Shown piece by piece: positions 44,257 through 54,500 of a stretch of 64,000 nucleotides of DNA. The translations under genes and the position numbers were made by a program. The notes under the pieces were generated by a model. The model saw only the letters and a program-made list of their open reading frames with translations, ran no database searches and had not been told where the DNA came from. How positions within the stretch are numbered: position 1 is the stretch's first letter; each line of letters starts with the position of its first letter. This stretch comes from Candidatus Cloacimonadota bacterium. Lineage in GTDB: Bacteria > Cloacimonadota > Cloacimonadia > Cloacimonadales > JAJBBL01. The stretch lies in assembly GCA_019429305.1 (NCBI GenBank), contig JAHYIR010000002.1, positions 156,290 through 220,289 of the forward strand, in the 5' to 3' direction.

Positions 44257-44306
44257 TTGACTTCGTCGAGCTCGGAAGCAGCCACAAAGATGCGTTCTCC
44301 TCGGTT
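44257..44306 (+). repeat. TTGACTTCGTCGAGCTCGG-family repeat, copy B
   Basis: Begins TTGACTTCGTCGAGCTCGGA directly adjacent to the epimerase ATG and ends near CTCCTCGGTTGAT. The stretch between differs most from other copies (AAAGATGCGTTC). Confidence 0.85.
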
Positions 44307-44350
44307 GATATCCTTTGTTATAATGTTCTTTTCTTTGTAATTCATAGTAT

Positions 44351-45604
44351 CTATATGTTGAATCTTTTGATGGAAGCACCAGCTTTATTTAATTTGTGTT
44401 CCATCTTTTCATAACCACGATCGAGATGGTAAACACGAGAAATAGTAGTTTCACCCTGAGCTGCTAATCCTGCTAAAACAAGAGCAGCACTGGCTCTTAA
44501 ATCTGTAGCCATAACCTCTGCCCCGCTCAACTGAGAAACCCCTTTTATATAAGCTTTATTGCCCTCTAAAGTAATATCAGCATCCAATCTATTAAGTTCA
44601 GGAATATGATGGTATCTTTCAGAGAAAATCGTCTCTTCAACAATAGAAGTTCCCTCTGCTAAACACATCAGCGAAGTGAACTGCGCCTGTAAGTCTGTTG
44701 GAAATCCGGGATAGGGTTTAGTGATTATATCAACCGGTAAAGGATGTTTCTCCATAACCAATCTTATCCAGTCCTCTCCTTTCTCAATATTGCATCCGGT
44801 CTGCTCCAGCTTTTCTAGTAGTGCACCTAAGTGTTCCGGAGCTAATCTAACGATCTTAACATCACTTTTTGTTATTGCTCCGGCAATTAAGAAAGTTCCA
44901 GCTTCTATTCTGTCCGGAATAACAGTTGTCTCAGCAGGTGATAGTTTTTCAACTCCTTTCACAGTTAATTCGGTTGTCCCTTTACCGGAAATATCTGCTC
45001 CCATTGCTTGGAGAAAATCTATTACAGCGCCAATTTCAGGTTCTAAGGCAGCATTAGTGATTTTAGTTATTCCATCTGACTTAACAGCAGCCAATAAAAC
45101 TGTTACTGTAGCACCAACACTCGCTTTATCAAATAAGATATCACAACCTTTAAGCCGTTTTACTGAAGCATTTATGTATCCGTGTTCAATTTTTATCTCT
45201 GCCCCCATCTTCTCTAATGCCATTAGATGAAGATCAATAGGGCGTGCTCCAATAGCACAACCACCAGGAAGAGATACCTTTGCCTGACCAAATCTGGCAA
45301 GTAGTGGACTTAGAACATAGATAGATGCTCTCATTTTGCTTACTAATTCATAGGGAGCTTCGTAATAACTGCAATGACTACTATCTATCGTGAGAACAGA
45401 ATTTTCAAAATCAACTCTGGAACCGATTATTCTCATAAGATGTGCCATCATCTTGATATCATTAAGCACCGGAACATTATAGATCTTACAAACACCACCA
45501 GTCAGTAGTGAGGATGCCATTAGAGGAAGCACAGCATTTTTTGCTCCACTAACTTTAATTTCATTACTAAGTTTTTTACCACCTTCAATGATCAGCTTTT
45601 CCAT
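44351..45604 (-). CDS. murA: UDP-N-acetylglucosamine 1-carboxyvinyltransferase MurA
   Basis: 417 residues, standard length. GAKNAVLPLMASSLL at ~20, SMR-like KMRASIYVLSPLLARFG (~90), LPGGCAIGARPIDLH with the reactive Cys (~115), PDRIEAGTFLIAGA (~228), and the hinge PGFPTDLQAQFTSL (~300). It transfers enolpyruvate from PEP to UDP-GlcNAc, the first committed peptidoglycan step. The Cys form implies sensitivity to fosfomycin. The region upstream (45605-45860) consists largely of repeats. Confidence 0.94.
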   Translation of the reverse strand: MEKLIIEGGKKLSNEIKVSGAKNAVLPLMASSLLTGGVCKIYNVPVLNDIKMMAHLMRIIGSRVDFENSVLTIDSSHCSYYEAPYELVSKMRASIYVLSPLLARFGQAKVSLPGGCAIGARPIDLHLMALEKMGAEIKIEHGYINASVKRLKGCDILFDKASVGATVTVLLAAVKSDGITKITNAALEPEIGAVIDFLQAMGADISGKGTTELTVKGVEKLSPAETTVIPDRIEAGTFLIAGAITKSDVKIVRLAPEHLGALLEKLEQTGCNIEKGEDWIRLVMEKHPLPVDIITKPYPGFPTDLQAQFTSLMCLAEGTSIVEETIFSERYHHIPELNRLDADITLEGNKAYIKGVSQLSGAEVMATDLRASAALVLAGLAAQGETTISRVYHLDRGYEKMEHKLNKAGASIKRFNI

Positions 45605-45662
45605 ATAACCTCGTTTTTATAAGTAAAGATTTTTTTGATAACTATTTTATTTTCATCCTTAG

Positions 45663-45817
45663 ATGACTTCGTCGACCCTGAGTTGACTTCGTCGAGCTCG
45701 GAAGCAGCCACGAAGCCAACGAATGAGTTGACTTCGTCGAGCTCGGAAGCAGCCACCCCGATGAAATGGAAAAAGGATTTCATAGGGCAGGCGAAGAAGT
45801 GTTTTCCTCGGTTCGAG
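45663..45817 (+). repeat. TTGACTTCGTCGAGCTCGG-family repeat, composite copy C
   Basis: A partial unit (GACTTCGTCGACCCTGAG), a full unit at about 45683, a spacer GAAGCCAACGAATGAG, a second unit at about 45728, then an extra 35-base stretch (CCCGATGAAATGG...) before GAAGAAGTGTTTTCCTCGGTTCGAG. It equals copy D (48371-48489) apart from that extra stretch. Confidence 0.85.
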
Positions 45818-45827
45818 TGGTCCACCT

Positions 45828-45860
45828 TTTTGTCATGTCGAGCGAAGTCGAGACATCTCA
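45828..45860 (+). repeat. 33-bp repeat (GTCATGTCgAGCG type), copy 2
   Basis: TTTTGTCATGTCGAGCGAAG... ending CATCTCA. It differs from 39181-39213 at three positions. Confidence 0.75.
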
Positions 45861-46841
45861 TCACTGATAATGGTATAGCATGTATGATTTCGTATTTAAT
45901 GTGAGTCCGTGATGAGATCTCTCCATTACGAAAGACTTACTACCGTAACTCTTTCTCCAGTCGAGATGACAAACTTTTTCTAATATAGGATTTAGTTTGC
46001 CTAATTTCACTATACGATCAAACTGTTGATAGTCCTTATAAATGTCAACAACTCTGTAATTCAATTCTGCTGCAAGATCCATAATTCTATTACTTTGATT
46101 ATGACCGATCTCAAAATAGACCAAACCGTCGGGATTTAGATGTTTTGCTCCTTCTTGCAGGATCCTGCGAAAGAAAAACAACCCTTCTTCCTTCGCTAAT
46201 AAAGCTAATCGAGGTTCAAAGACCCTTACTTCAGGAGAAAGTTCCAGATAATCTCTTTCCGAAACATAGGGCGGATTGGAAACGATTATATCGTAACATT
46301 TACTTATTCCCTGATAGAGATCAGTATGATAAAAAACAACTTCAACCCCATTACGAGTAGCATTATTCCGGGCAACTTTTAGAGCATTTTTAGATATATC
46401 AGTGGCTTCAACATCCCAATCGGGACAGAGTTTCGCGATAGAAATGGCAATGTTACCTGATCCGGTACCAATATCCAGCAATGATCTGCTTTCTTGGTTA
46501 TCTTTAATTACCTGTTCTACTAACAACTCCGTTTCTTTTCGAGGAATTAGCACATCCGGATCAACTAAAAATTCAAACCCCATAAAACAGGTCTCTCCAA
46601 AAATGTGTTGCAGAGGTTCGTGTTTTGTTCTTCGTTGTGACGCTCCGATAATATGAGAGATCTGGTCTTTTGATAGCTTGTCTTGAGCATGTAAATTTAA
46701 CTCCAAACGGGGAATACCGGTATAGTGGGAAACTATTAATTGAGCATCAGATTGCGGATGGCTCAGTTTATGTTTAGAGAAAAGTTCTGATAAGTATATA
46801 ATTAGTTGAGTGACAGAATCAAAGTACATGGGGCTTCTCAT
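45861..46841 (-). CDS. prmC: peptide-chain release factor N5-glutamine methyltransferase PrmC (HemK)
   Basis: 326 residues. An N-terminal helical domain, then the SAM fold: LLDIGTGSGNIAISIAK (~residue 140), VEATDISKNAL, and the catalytic VSNPPYVS (~205). It methylates the GGQ glutamine of RF1 and RF2. The natural end should be near VDIYKDYQQFDRIV (about residue 285); the last ~38 residues (beginning VCHLDWRKSYGSKSF) are translated from a 59-bp repeat at 45913-45971 and flanking sequence. An exact inverted copy of that repeat starts 20 bases before the ATG (46861-46919), so both the leader and the tail of this gene are repeat-derived. Confidence 0.9.
   Translation of the reverse strand: MRSPMYFDSVTQLIIYLSELFSKHKLSHPQSDAQLIVSHYTGIPRLELNLHAQDKLSKDQISHIIGASQRRTKHEPLQHIFGETCFMGFEFLVDPDVLIPRKETELLVEQVIKDNQESRSLLDIGTGSGNIAISIAKLCPDWDVEATDISKNALKVARNNATRNGVEVVFYHTDLYQGISKCYDIIVSNPPYVSERDYLELSPEVRVFEPRLALLAKEEGLFFFRRILQEGAKHLNPDGLVYFEIGHNQSNRIMDLAAELNYRVVDIYKDYQQFDRIVKLGKLNPILEKVCHLDWRKSYGSKSFVMERSHHGLTLNTKSYMLYHYQ
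45913..45971 (-). repeat. 59-bp inverted repeat, copy inside prmC 3' end
   Basis: Exact reverse complement of 46861-46919 over all 59 bases. It lies within the prmC reading frame and encodes most of its extra C-terminal tail. Confidence 0.92.
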
Positions 46842-46860
46842 AACATGACACTTTTCTCTG

Positions 46861-46919
46861 TGTCATCTCGACTGGAGAAAGAGTTACGGTAGTAAGTCTT
46901 TCGTAATGGAGAGATCTCA
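46861..46919 (+). repeat. 59-bp inverted repeat, copy upstream of prmC
   Basis: Begins TGTCATCTCGACTGGAGAAA and ends GGAGAGATCTCA; the exact inverse of 45913-45971, about 890 bases away, with prmC between them. Confidence 0.92.
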
Positions 46920-47023
46920 ACACCGACCAGAGTATTAAAAAACATAATGTAGATTCCTTTACCAACCACTGTTTTATCTTATATTGATCAATGAGAAGGG
47001 AGAATAGAGAATGAGGAAAAAAA

Positions 47024-47057
47024 CAGGCGAAGGGCGAAGGGCGGAGGGCGAAAGAAG
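47024..47057 (+). repeat. purine-rich GGCGAA(G) short tandem repeat
   Basis: CAGGCGAAGGGCGAAGGGCG continued by GAGGGCGAAAGAAGG: four imperfect 8-base units (GGCGAAGG). Similar G/A-rich strings occur in reverse at 61731-61776 and at 59724-59740. No function is seen. Confidence 0.55.
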
Positions 47058-47084
47058 GTATGATTTTTTCCTAACACCTGATAC

Positions 47085-47999
47085 CTATTCCTGAGTTACT
47101 GTCAAAGCTCTTTTTTGTTTTCTGCCTATCTTCTTCTCGATCCTGATGGTCCTTCCTTCGTTAAAAAATTGCACATTGTCGGCTATGATCTTGATCAGAG
47201 ACAGGCCACGAAAGATGTTCTTTTCATCTTCCAGATCATGGCTTTTAAAATCAAATCCATTGCCTTGATCAGTAACTGTGATCAAGACAACTTTGGCTTT
47301 TTTGCGATAACTGATGTTAACAGAGACCCTTTTGTTTTTGATCTCACTGTCCTTTAATAACTGATTGATCAAGTCATTGTATTCATCGTGATCCATTTGC
47401 TTATACGAAGAAGCGATCAGAAATGTCCCGTGTATGAAGGCATTACTGAGCATTTCTTCTATACATAAAGAGAGCTCATTGCAAACTGCCGGGGTGATCT
47501 CCTTTAATTTGATCAGATGGCTAACCAGAAAGTCGGTTATGTTAAATTCAATGTAGTCATTAGCTGTGAACTCAAAAGAGTAATTGGTACCTAACAGATA
47601 CCGGGTATAGTTATTAAAGTATGAATCCTTCTTCCTTTTACTTATCTGTCGCAGGATCGCCTTATATATTTGGGAATCATTGAACGGCTTCTTGATAAAG
47701 TCCGCAGCACCAAGATTGATCGATTTAACAGCTATATCAATAGTTATCATTCCAGTCATCAGAATTACAGGGATCTCTGAGTTAATTGTAAACTTAATGC
47801 GTTCTAAGAGTTCCAAGCCGTTAAAATCAGGAAGATGAATATCCGAAAGAACTACGTCATAATTATACAAAGTGATCTTTTCTAAGGCATCTTTTCCTGA
47901 AAAAGCAAGATCAACTTCAAATTTATACAACTCTAACAATTGCTGGATAGATTGCAATAGGTCTTCGTTTGTATCAACAACTAAAATCTTATCACTCAT
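47085..47999 (-). CDS. response regulator receiver fused to RsbW-like HATPase domain
   Basis: 304 residues. Receiver domain (1-~125): ILVVDTNEDLL, phospho-acceptor Asp in VVLSDIHLPDFNG (~residue 53), and switch Lys in FIKKPFNDS. Residues ~150-300 are a GHKL ATPase of the anti-sigma-factor serine kinase type: LSLCIEEMLSNAFIHG (N box, ~residue 185) and TVTDQGNGFDF (G1 box, ~255). The protein could phosphorylate the STAS protein encoded 7 bases upstream, with the receiver gating that activity, a partner-switching design. Its sigma factor or other final target is not in the window. Confidence 0.85.
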   Translation of the reverse strand: MSDKILVVDTNEDLLQSIQQLLELYKFEVDLAFSGKDALEKITLYNYDVVLSDIHLPDFNGLELLERIKFTINSEIPVILMTGMITIDIAVKSINLGAADFIKKPFNDSQIYKAILRQISKRKKDSYFNNYTRYLLGTNYSFEFTANDYIEFNITDFLVSHLIKLKEITPAVCNELSLCIEEMLSNAFIHGTFLIASSYKQMDHDEYNDLINQLLKDSEIKNKRVSVNISYRKKAKVVLITVTDQGNGFDFKSHDLEDEKNIFRGLSLIKIIADNVQFFNEGRTIRIEKKIGRKQKRALTVTQE

Positions 48000-48006
48000 C
48001 AGATGA

Positions 48007-48312
48007 TCATAAGCTTATGTTAAAGAGCTGGTTAAGTTTGATCGTAGTAAAAAGTTCATAAATACTGGGTGAACATTTAACTATCTCTAATACCCCATTA
48101 CGTTCCTGGAAATCTTTGAAAAAATAGAGGATCTTGCCTATTGCAGAACTACACATACTCCTGCAAGCACTTAAATCAATTTCCAAGCGGTTTACATTTG
48201 ATTTTAAGACCTCATTGAGTTTATCTTGCAGAAAAAATACATTCTCACTGGAAACAGCTCCCTCAATCTTCATTAATGCTTTACTATCGGCAAAATCTAA
48301 GGTTAAATCCAT
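48007..48312 (-). CDS. STAS-domain anti-sigma-factor antagonist-like protein
   Basis: 101 residues, one STAS domain: LDFADSKALMKIEGAVSS, then LEIDLSACRSMCSSAIGKIL with the candidate phospho-serine in MCSSAIG (~residue 55), and LEIVKCSPSIYELF. Such proteins bind an anti-sigma kinase when unphosphorylated. GAGGAG precedes the ATG and the receiver-kinase gene follows after 7 bases, so both form one switch. Confidence 0.85.
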   Translation of the reverse strand: MDLTLDFADSKALMKIEGAVSSENVFFLQDKLNEVLKSNVNRLEIDLSACRSMCSSAIGKILYFFKDFQERNGVLEIVKCSPSIYELFTTIKLNQLFNISL

Positions 48313-48370
48313 CTCTTACTCCTCTTTGTTGCTCGTCAAAATTGAGACAAGCTTAAATATTTTTTTTATT

Positions 48371-48489
48371 AACTCCGTCGACCCTGAGTTGACTTCGTCG
48401 AGCTCGGAAGCAGCCACGAAGCCAACGAATGAGTTGACTTCGTCGAGCTCGGAAGCAGCCACGAAGAAGTGTTTTCCTCGGTTCGATAC
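48371..48489 (+). repeat. TTGACTTCGTCGAGCTCGG-family repeat, composite copy D
   Basis: Partial unit, full unit, spacer GAAGCCAACGAATGAG, second full unit running directly into CGAAGAAGTGTTTTCCTCGG and GTTCGATAC. It lies between the STAS gene and fusA (48313-48585), a gap with no gene. Confidence 0.85.
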
Positions 48490-48585
48490 AATCCGCCCAG
48501 CCGATCACTCAAGGTGGCAACCACAACGATTAAAAAAATGTTAGCACATGATCCCAAAAAACCGCTACATTATGGAAACAGATCA

Positions 48586-50682
48586 CTAATATCCTCTGAT
48601 ATTTTTGATAATTCCGTTTTGAATAACAGTAGTTGTCTTTTCATACTTCAAAAACTCCATTGTATATATTGCCCTGCCCTGGGAAAGTGACCTTATCCGG
48701 GTCGAATAACCGAAAAGTTCACTCATCGGTACTTCTGCCACTATGTTCTGTTTGTTCTGATTGGAACGGATAACGATAACTTTCCCCCGCTTGGCATTAA
48801 TATCTCCGATAATATCCCCGACAAATTCTTCCGGTGTCAAAACGTTAACCAACATTATCGGTTCCATAATCACTGGTCCGGCTTTCGGCAAGCCATTACT
48901 TACCGCTACCGAGGAAGCGATCAGAAAGTCAACGTCTTTGGAGACCAACTCATTGAATTCTCCACCAATCAGTTCAATATTGACCTTCTCGACAGGGCTA
49001 CCGGTCAAAGGTCCATCTATGAGGGCACTTAAGCAACCCTCTTCTACCGCTTTCCAGAATTGGTCAGGGATGACATTCTCGCTAACCCGGTTAACAAATC
49101 TGTTCCTGGTATGCTCCTCTGTAGTTCCTTCCGGCAAGGGGGACATTCTTAACTTCACGACAGCAAAATGTCCTTTACCTTCTAAATCACGGATAAACTC
49201 ACCGACCGTCTCGATCGTTTTAGTAATAGTTTCTTTGTAGGAGACTTGTGGATTACCCGAGTTCAAGTTTACATTCTGTTCCTTTCTCAATCTGTCAATG
49301 ATAATTTCCAGGTGTAGCTCTCCCATACCTGAGATCAAAGTTTGTCCCGTTTCTTTATCCTGATGAACGTGGAAAGTGGGATCCTCTTCCTGCATTCTGT
49401 TGAGAGCATCAGAGAGGTTATCCTGGTCTGCTTTGGTCTTGGGCTCTATAGCTACTGAGATCACCGAATCGGGAAAGGTTATCGGTTCCAGGAGGAGATC
49501 ATTTTCTTCCGTAGTCAGAGTATCTCCGGTTATGGTAGCTTTCATACCGACAATAGCCCCGATGTCTCCGGCACGAAGAGTATCAATATCTACTTTTTTA
49601 TTGGAAAACATCTGTAAAATACGGGCAATTCGTTCTTTGCGGTTAGTGGTCTGATTGACCACCAGATCCCCCCGTTTGATAGTTCCTGAATAAACCCTGA
49701 CATAGAGAAGCTTGCCGACATATTTATCCATCTGGACCTTGAAACATAAGCAGGCGAATTTATCGTCATACGAGGGATAGAGTGAGATCTCCCTGCCGGT
49801 TTTGCGGTCTTTGCCTTTCATAGGAGGAACTTCCGGTGGTGAGGGGAGGTAATCGGCAACAGCATCAAGCAGAAGTTGAATGCCGGTATTTTTGAGTGCA
49901 GAACCACAGAGAACAGGTATTACCTGGTTTCTGAGGGTTAAAGCCCTGATCGTTCTCTTTAAGAGATCGGGTGTTATCTGTGCACCGTGGATGTATTTGT
50001 CTAAAATCTCTTCATCGTGTTCCGCTAAAATCTCAAGCATTTTCTCCCTTAACTGATAAGCACTCTCCTGATAGATCTCCGGGATCTCTGCGATAGCATA
50101 CTGTAAACCGAGGGTGGTGAGATCAAAAAGATAGGCCTGCATTGTGACCAGATCAATGATCCCCTGAAAATTGTCTTCTTTACCAAGTGGTATCTGGATG
50201 GCAAAAGCATGAGGGGTCAACCTTTCCCGGATCATATCTACGACATGATCAAAATCTGCCCCTATTCTATCCATCTTATTAATAAAAGCTAAACGTGGTA
50301 CCCGGTAATGATCTGCCTGATGCCAGACAGTCTCTGATTGGGGTTCGACACCGGCAACTCCACAAAAAACACCGATCGCTCCATCTAAAACCCGCAACGA
50401 TCTTTCAACCTCAGCGGTGAAATCTACATGACCGGGGGTGTCGATAATATTGATCTGCTTCTCTTGCCAAAAACAGGTGGTCACGGCGGAGGTAATAGTT
50501 ATACCTCGCTCTTTCTCCTGCTCCATCCAGTCCATAAAGGCATTACCGTCATGGACTTCACCCATGCGGTGCAAATAACCTGTATAATAGAGGATCCTTT
50601 CGGTTACTGTAGTTTTCCCCGCATCAATATGGGCAATGATCCCTATGTTCCTTATTGACGAAAGACCTGATAATTTGGACAT
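48586..50682 (-). CDS. fusA: translation elongation factor G
   Basis: 698 residues. GTPase motifs [13 protein letters not shown] (P-loop, ~residue 17), GITITSA (switch I), DTPGHVDFT (~82) and NKMDR (~136), then domains II-V with [17 protein letters not shown] and the [20 protein letters not shown]-terminus. It drives ribosomal translocation and, with RRF, recycling. It is the last gene of the rpsL-rpsG-fusA (str) group, 36 bases after rpsG. Sequence and position both point to the housekeeping copy; tuf is not downstream but at the far end of the cluster. Confidence 0.95.
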   Translation of the reverse strand: MSKLSGLSSIRNIGIIAHIDAGKTTVTERILYYTGYLHRMGEVHDGNAFMDWMEQEKERGITITSAVTTCFWQEKQINIIDTPGHVDFTAEVERSLRVLDGAIGVFCGVAGVEPQSETVWHQADHYRVPRLAFINKMDRIGADFDHVVDMIRERLTPHAFAIQIPLGKEDNFQGIIDLVTMQAYLFDLTTLGLQYAIAEIPEIYQESAYQLREKMLEILAEHDEEILDKYIHGAQITPDLLKRTIRALTLRNQVIPVLCGSALKNTGIQLLLDAVADYLPSPPEVPPMKGKDRKTGREISLYPSYDDKFACLCFKVQMDKYVGKLLYVRVYSGTIKRGDLVVNQTTNRKERIARILQMFSNKKVDIDTLRAGDIGAIVGMKATITGDTLTTEENDLLLEPITFPDSVISVAIEPKTKADQDNLSDALNRMQEEDPTFHVHQDKETGQTLISGMGELHLEIIIDRLRKEQNVNLNSGNPQVSYKETITKTIETVGEFIRDLEGKGHFAVVKLRMSPLPEGTTEEHTRNRFVNRVSENVIPDQFWKAVEEGCLSALIDGPLTGSPVEKVNIELIGGEFNELVSKDVDFLIASSVAVSNGLPKAGPVIMEPIMLVNVLTPEEFVGDIIGDINAKRGKVIVIRSNQNKQNIVAEVPMSELFGYSTRIRSLSQGRAIYTMEFLKYEKTTTVIQNGIIKNIRGY

Positions 50683-50718
50683 GGTAGGGGCTGGAGCTAA
50701 GAGCGTAGAGCTTGGTAG

Positions 50719-51189
50719 TTACCAACGCAGGTGAGCAAATGCCTTGTTCGCTTCAGCCATCTTATGGGTATCTTCCCGCTTCTTGATACTCGATCCCTCT
50801 TTATCAAAAGCAGCAAGTAACTCAGCCGCTAATCTCTGCTTCATGCTCTTTTCAGAGCGGCTCTTAGCATGACTGATGATCCAGCGAAATGCTATCGCCT
50901 GCCCATTCTTCTCGGTTACTTCGATCGGAACCTGATAGTTCTGACCGCCAACTCTTTTGGAAACAACTTTAACAACCGGACGAACATTGTCTATCGCTTG
51001 CAGGAAAACCTCTAAAGGATCTTTCTTCGATTTCTCGGAGATGATATCCAGGGCACCATAAACTATTCCCTCAGCAATGCTCTTTTTACCTTTTCTCATA
51101 ACGCAATTGATGAACTTGGTCAACTTAACATTATTATATTTCGGATCGGGTAGTATTTCTCTCTGTACTGACTTTTTTTTCCTCGCCAT
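50719..51189 (-). CDS. rpsG: 30S ribosomal protein S7
   Basis: 156 residues, full length. KFINCVMRKGKKSIAEGIVYGALD, VRPVVKVVSKRVGGQNYQVP and RLAAELLAA are typical. It nucleates assembly of the 30S head and contacts the E-site tRNA. 16 bases after rpsL. GAGG-type ribosome site upstream. Confidence 0.97.
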   Translation of the reverse strand: MARKKKSVQREILPDPKYNNVKLTKFINCVMRKGKKSIAEGIVYGALDIISEKSKKDPLEVFLQAIDNVRPVVKVVSKRVGGQNYQVPIEVTEKNGQAIAFRWIISHAKSRSEKSMKQRLAAELLAAFDKEGSSIKKREDTHKMAEANKAFAHLRW

Positions 51190-51205
51190 TTATAAATCCT
51201 CACCT

Positions 51206-51580
51206 TTACTTTTTCGGTCTTTTGGTACCGTATTTGGAACGGGAATTGACCCTTTTCTCTACTCCACTCGCATCAAGAGCACCTCTGACGATATGAAACC
51301 TGACGCCGGGAAGATCTTTGATCCTGCCACCTCTGATCAAGACAATTGAGTGTTCCTGAAGATTGTGACCTTCTCCCGGAATATATGCTGTTACCTCAAA
51401 ACCGTTGGTCAATCTGACTCGAGCAACTTTTCTCAAGGCAGAGTTTGGTTTTTTGGGGGTTGTGGTATATACTCTCGTACATACTCCCCGTCTTTGAGGA
51501 CATGCTTCCAGGGCACGGTTCTTATGTTTCTTAGCGATCTTCTTTCTTCCTTTGCGTACTAATTGATTAATTGTTGGCAC
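51206..51580 (-). CDS. rpsL: 30S ribosomal protein S12
   Basis: 124 residues. [18 protein letters not shown] (~residue 40, with the Lys linked to streptomycin sensitivity) and [19 protein letters not shown] (~90) are intact wild-type motifs. It sits at the decoding centre. It starts 19 bases after the rpoC stop, joining the rpo and str operons. Confidence 0.97.
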   Translation of the reverse strand: MPTINQLVRKGRKKIAKKHKNRALEACPQRRGVCTRVYTTTPKKPNSALRKVARVRLTNGFEVTAYIPGEGHNLQEHSIVLIRGGRIKDLPGVRFHIVRGALDASGVEKRVNSRSKYGTKRPKK

Positions 51581-51599
51581 TATTTTCCTCCATTTTTAT

Positions 51600-54500
51600 T
51601 TAAAAATTCAAGATATCTTCTGCTTCTTTTTTCTCTTGCTGATGTGCTATCTCGCGTACTATCTCAGCGATAGTCTTACCCTCTTCAACGGCTTTATTCA
51701 CAATATTGTTATAATGTTTTGATCCGGTTCCGACAGGTACGCGGTGACCAAGAATGATACTCTCTTTCAAACCTTCTAATTGGTCTATCTTGCCTTCAAT
51801 TGATGCCTGTGTTAAGATCTTGGTTGTCTCTTGGAATGAAGCAGCAGATAACCAACTGTCTGTATGAAGAGATGCTTTGGTGATACCAAGTAAAACCTGC
51901 TCATAGGTTGCTCCGGAACCACCCTCTTCCTCGATCTTCATATTCTCTGCCAAGACATCGTTCTTATCGACCAGATCGCCTTCCAAAAAGTATGTATGTC
52001 CCGGATCAACTATTTTGACCTTCTTGAACATCTGTCTGATAATGACACCTAAGTGTTTATCGTCTATCTTCACACCCTGTTTACGGTATATTTCCTGGAT
52101 CTCATTGAGTATCAGCATCTGGGCAGCTTTGATACCTTTGGCTGCCAAAATATCATGCGGGTCTAATGGTCCATCTGATAAAGGATCTCCGTTCTCAATA
52201 AAGTCTCCCTGATGAACTACAAGACGTTTACCGGGGGGGATGATATATTTCTTCTCTTCTCCGGTCTCTGCTATGACAAAGATGGTTCTTCCCAATTTGG
52301 TCAGATCACCTATCCTTACCTTACCTGTGATCTCGGTAATTATTGCTTTTTCCTTTGGAATGCGGGCTTCAAAGAGATCCCCTACCCTTGGTAGTCCTCC
52401 GGTAATATCCCGCGTCTTGGTCGTAACTCTTGATATCTTACCTAAGACATCTCCCGGATAGACATAAGCTCCATCTTCTATTTCTAAACTTAAGCCGGTT
52501 TGTAAGGGAACTATCTCAACGGCTTTATTCGGTTTAATTAGCTTGAACTGAGGTTGCAGTTTTCTATCTTTTGATTCGATGATCGTAGTCTCTCGTTTAC
52601 CGATCTGTTCGTTAAACTCTTCTCTGTATGTTACGTCTTTGATCAGATTTTCAAATTGAATATGACCTTCAGCAGTAGCAATCAGAGGGTTATTATAGGG
52701 ATCCCAAGAGAAGAGCTTAAAATCCTTCACTACGCTTTCACCGTCCCTGACAAAGATCGTTGCGGCGTATTCAACCTTATACTCATCCAGAACTGTTTTA
52801 CCATCTTCTGCTAATAACTGGATCTTACCGAGTTTACTTATTGAGATCAACTCACCTGTCTTAGTAGTAACAGTATTCATTCTCTTGAACTTTATGATCC
52901 CATCCACAGAAGCTGAAACCTCAGCAGATTCAATGTCTGTACTGGCTGCTCCTCCGATGTGGAAGGTTCTTAAGGTAAGCTGTGTTCCCGGTTCGCCTAT
53001 GCTTTGGGCAGCTATGATCCCGACAGGTTCTCCAATAAATACCGGTTTCTGAGTTGCCAGATTTCTGCCGTAACATTTTGCGCAAATACCTTTTTTCGCT
53101 TCGCAGGTGACTACCGACCTGATCTTCACAGAAACAACGCCATGTTTCTGGACTTTTCTCGCTGCTTCATTGGTGATCTCTTCACCCGCACTGATTAGCA
53201 GCTTTCCTGTTATCGGATCATTAACATCTTCCAGAGCTGTTCTACCCTGAATTCTTTCAGCTAAAGATACCACTACCTCTAAACCTTCTTTTATGGCTGA
53301 GACTTCCAGACCCTCGATTGTACCACAATCTTCCTGCAATATAATTGCATTCTGGGCAACATCAACTAAACGACGCGTCAAATAACCGGCATCTGCTGTT
53401 TTCAGAGCTGTATCTGCCAAACCTTTTCTGGCACCATGAGTAGAAATAAAATACTCCAACACGGTCAGACCTTCTTTGAAGTTCGATTTGATCGGGGTAT
53501 CAATAACTTCTGCTTTTTCTGAACCGGTCTTTGTTGGTTTATCCATTAATCCACGCATACCGCCTAACTGCTTGATCTGATCCTTACCACCTCTGGCACC
53601 GGATAGATACATCATATGGATTGAATTAAAACCGCCCTGATCTACAACTAATTCCTCCATTAGGGCTTCTGTTACTTTTTCAGTAACATTCTTCCATCTA
53701 TCGATAACCCTTTGAGATTTCTCTCCTTCGGTGATCAAACCCTTATTGTAATTATCAATAATATTCTTGATAATCTCTTCTTCGGCTTGGATCAACTTTT
53801 CCTTTTTCTTTGGTATAATAATGTCACTGGCACTGAATGTTACTCCTGCTTTAGTCGCATATTTAAATCCCATGTCTTTCAGATCATCCAGAAATTTCGC
53901 TGTAATAAACTGACCAACTGATTCAAAACACATCATCGCGACATCATTGAGTTTACCCTTATCAAATGTGTTGTTCTGGAAAGGGACTTCTTCGGGGATG
54001 ATCTGGTTGAATAGTACCCTACCAACTGTCGTGAGTGTCCTTTTGCCATCTATCATTACATTGATCCAAGTATGAATATCAAGCTTTCTGTTCTCTTTTA
54101 CGTTTACCGGCACAAAATTCTTATAATTATGCTTTACTTCTTCACTCTCATAAGCTAATAAAACCTCATTCGTATTATAGAATGTTCTGAGTTTACTTGT
54201 ATCTTCAGGCTCTTTATCCAAGGTCATAGTCAGATAATAACATCCGAGAACAATATCCTGGCTGGCAACCATAGCCAGCTTACCATTGGCTGGCAGTAAT
54301 AAATTACGAGAGGCAAGCATAAGCACTTTCGCTTCCATCTGTGCTTCATGAGAGAGGGGTACGTGCACAGCCATTTGGTCACCGTCAAAGTCAGCATTAA
54401 ATGGTGTACAAACCATCGGGTGTAGCTCGATTGCTTTATTCTCGGTCAGAATTGGTTGAAATGCCTGAATACCCAGTTTATGAAGAGTCGGGGCTCTGTT

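Noticed and set aside
44721..45230. 169-residue antisense frame over murA
   Set aside because: Shadow of MurA; Ser/Ile-rich composition typical of reverse-strand reading of a conserved gene.
45592..45904. Overlapping frames with SSSSEAATKP- or VAASELDEVNS-type repeats
   Set aside because: They are just the two strands of the dispersed repeat, not a protein family.
48134..48544. 136-residue plus-strand frame running through STAS antisense and a repeat
   Set aside because: Half is antisense to the STAS gene and half is repeat sequence also translated in other loci (45635-45904).
48761..49240. 159-residue antisense frame over fusA
   Set aside because: Shadow of EF-G with no start context.
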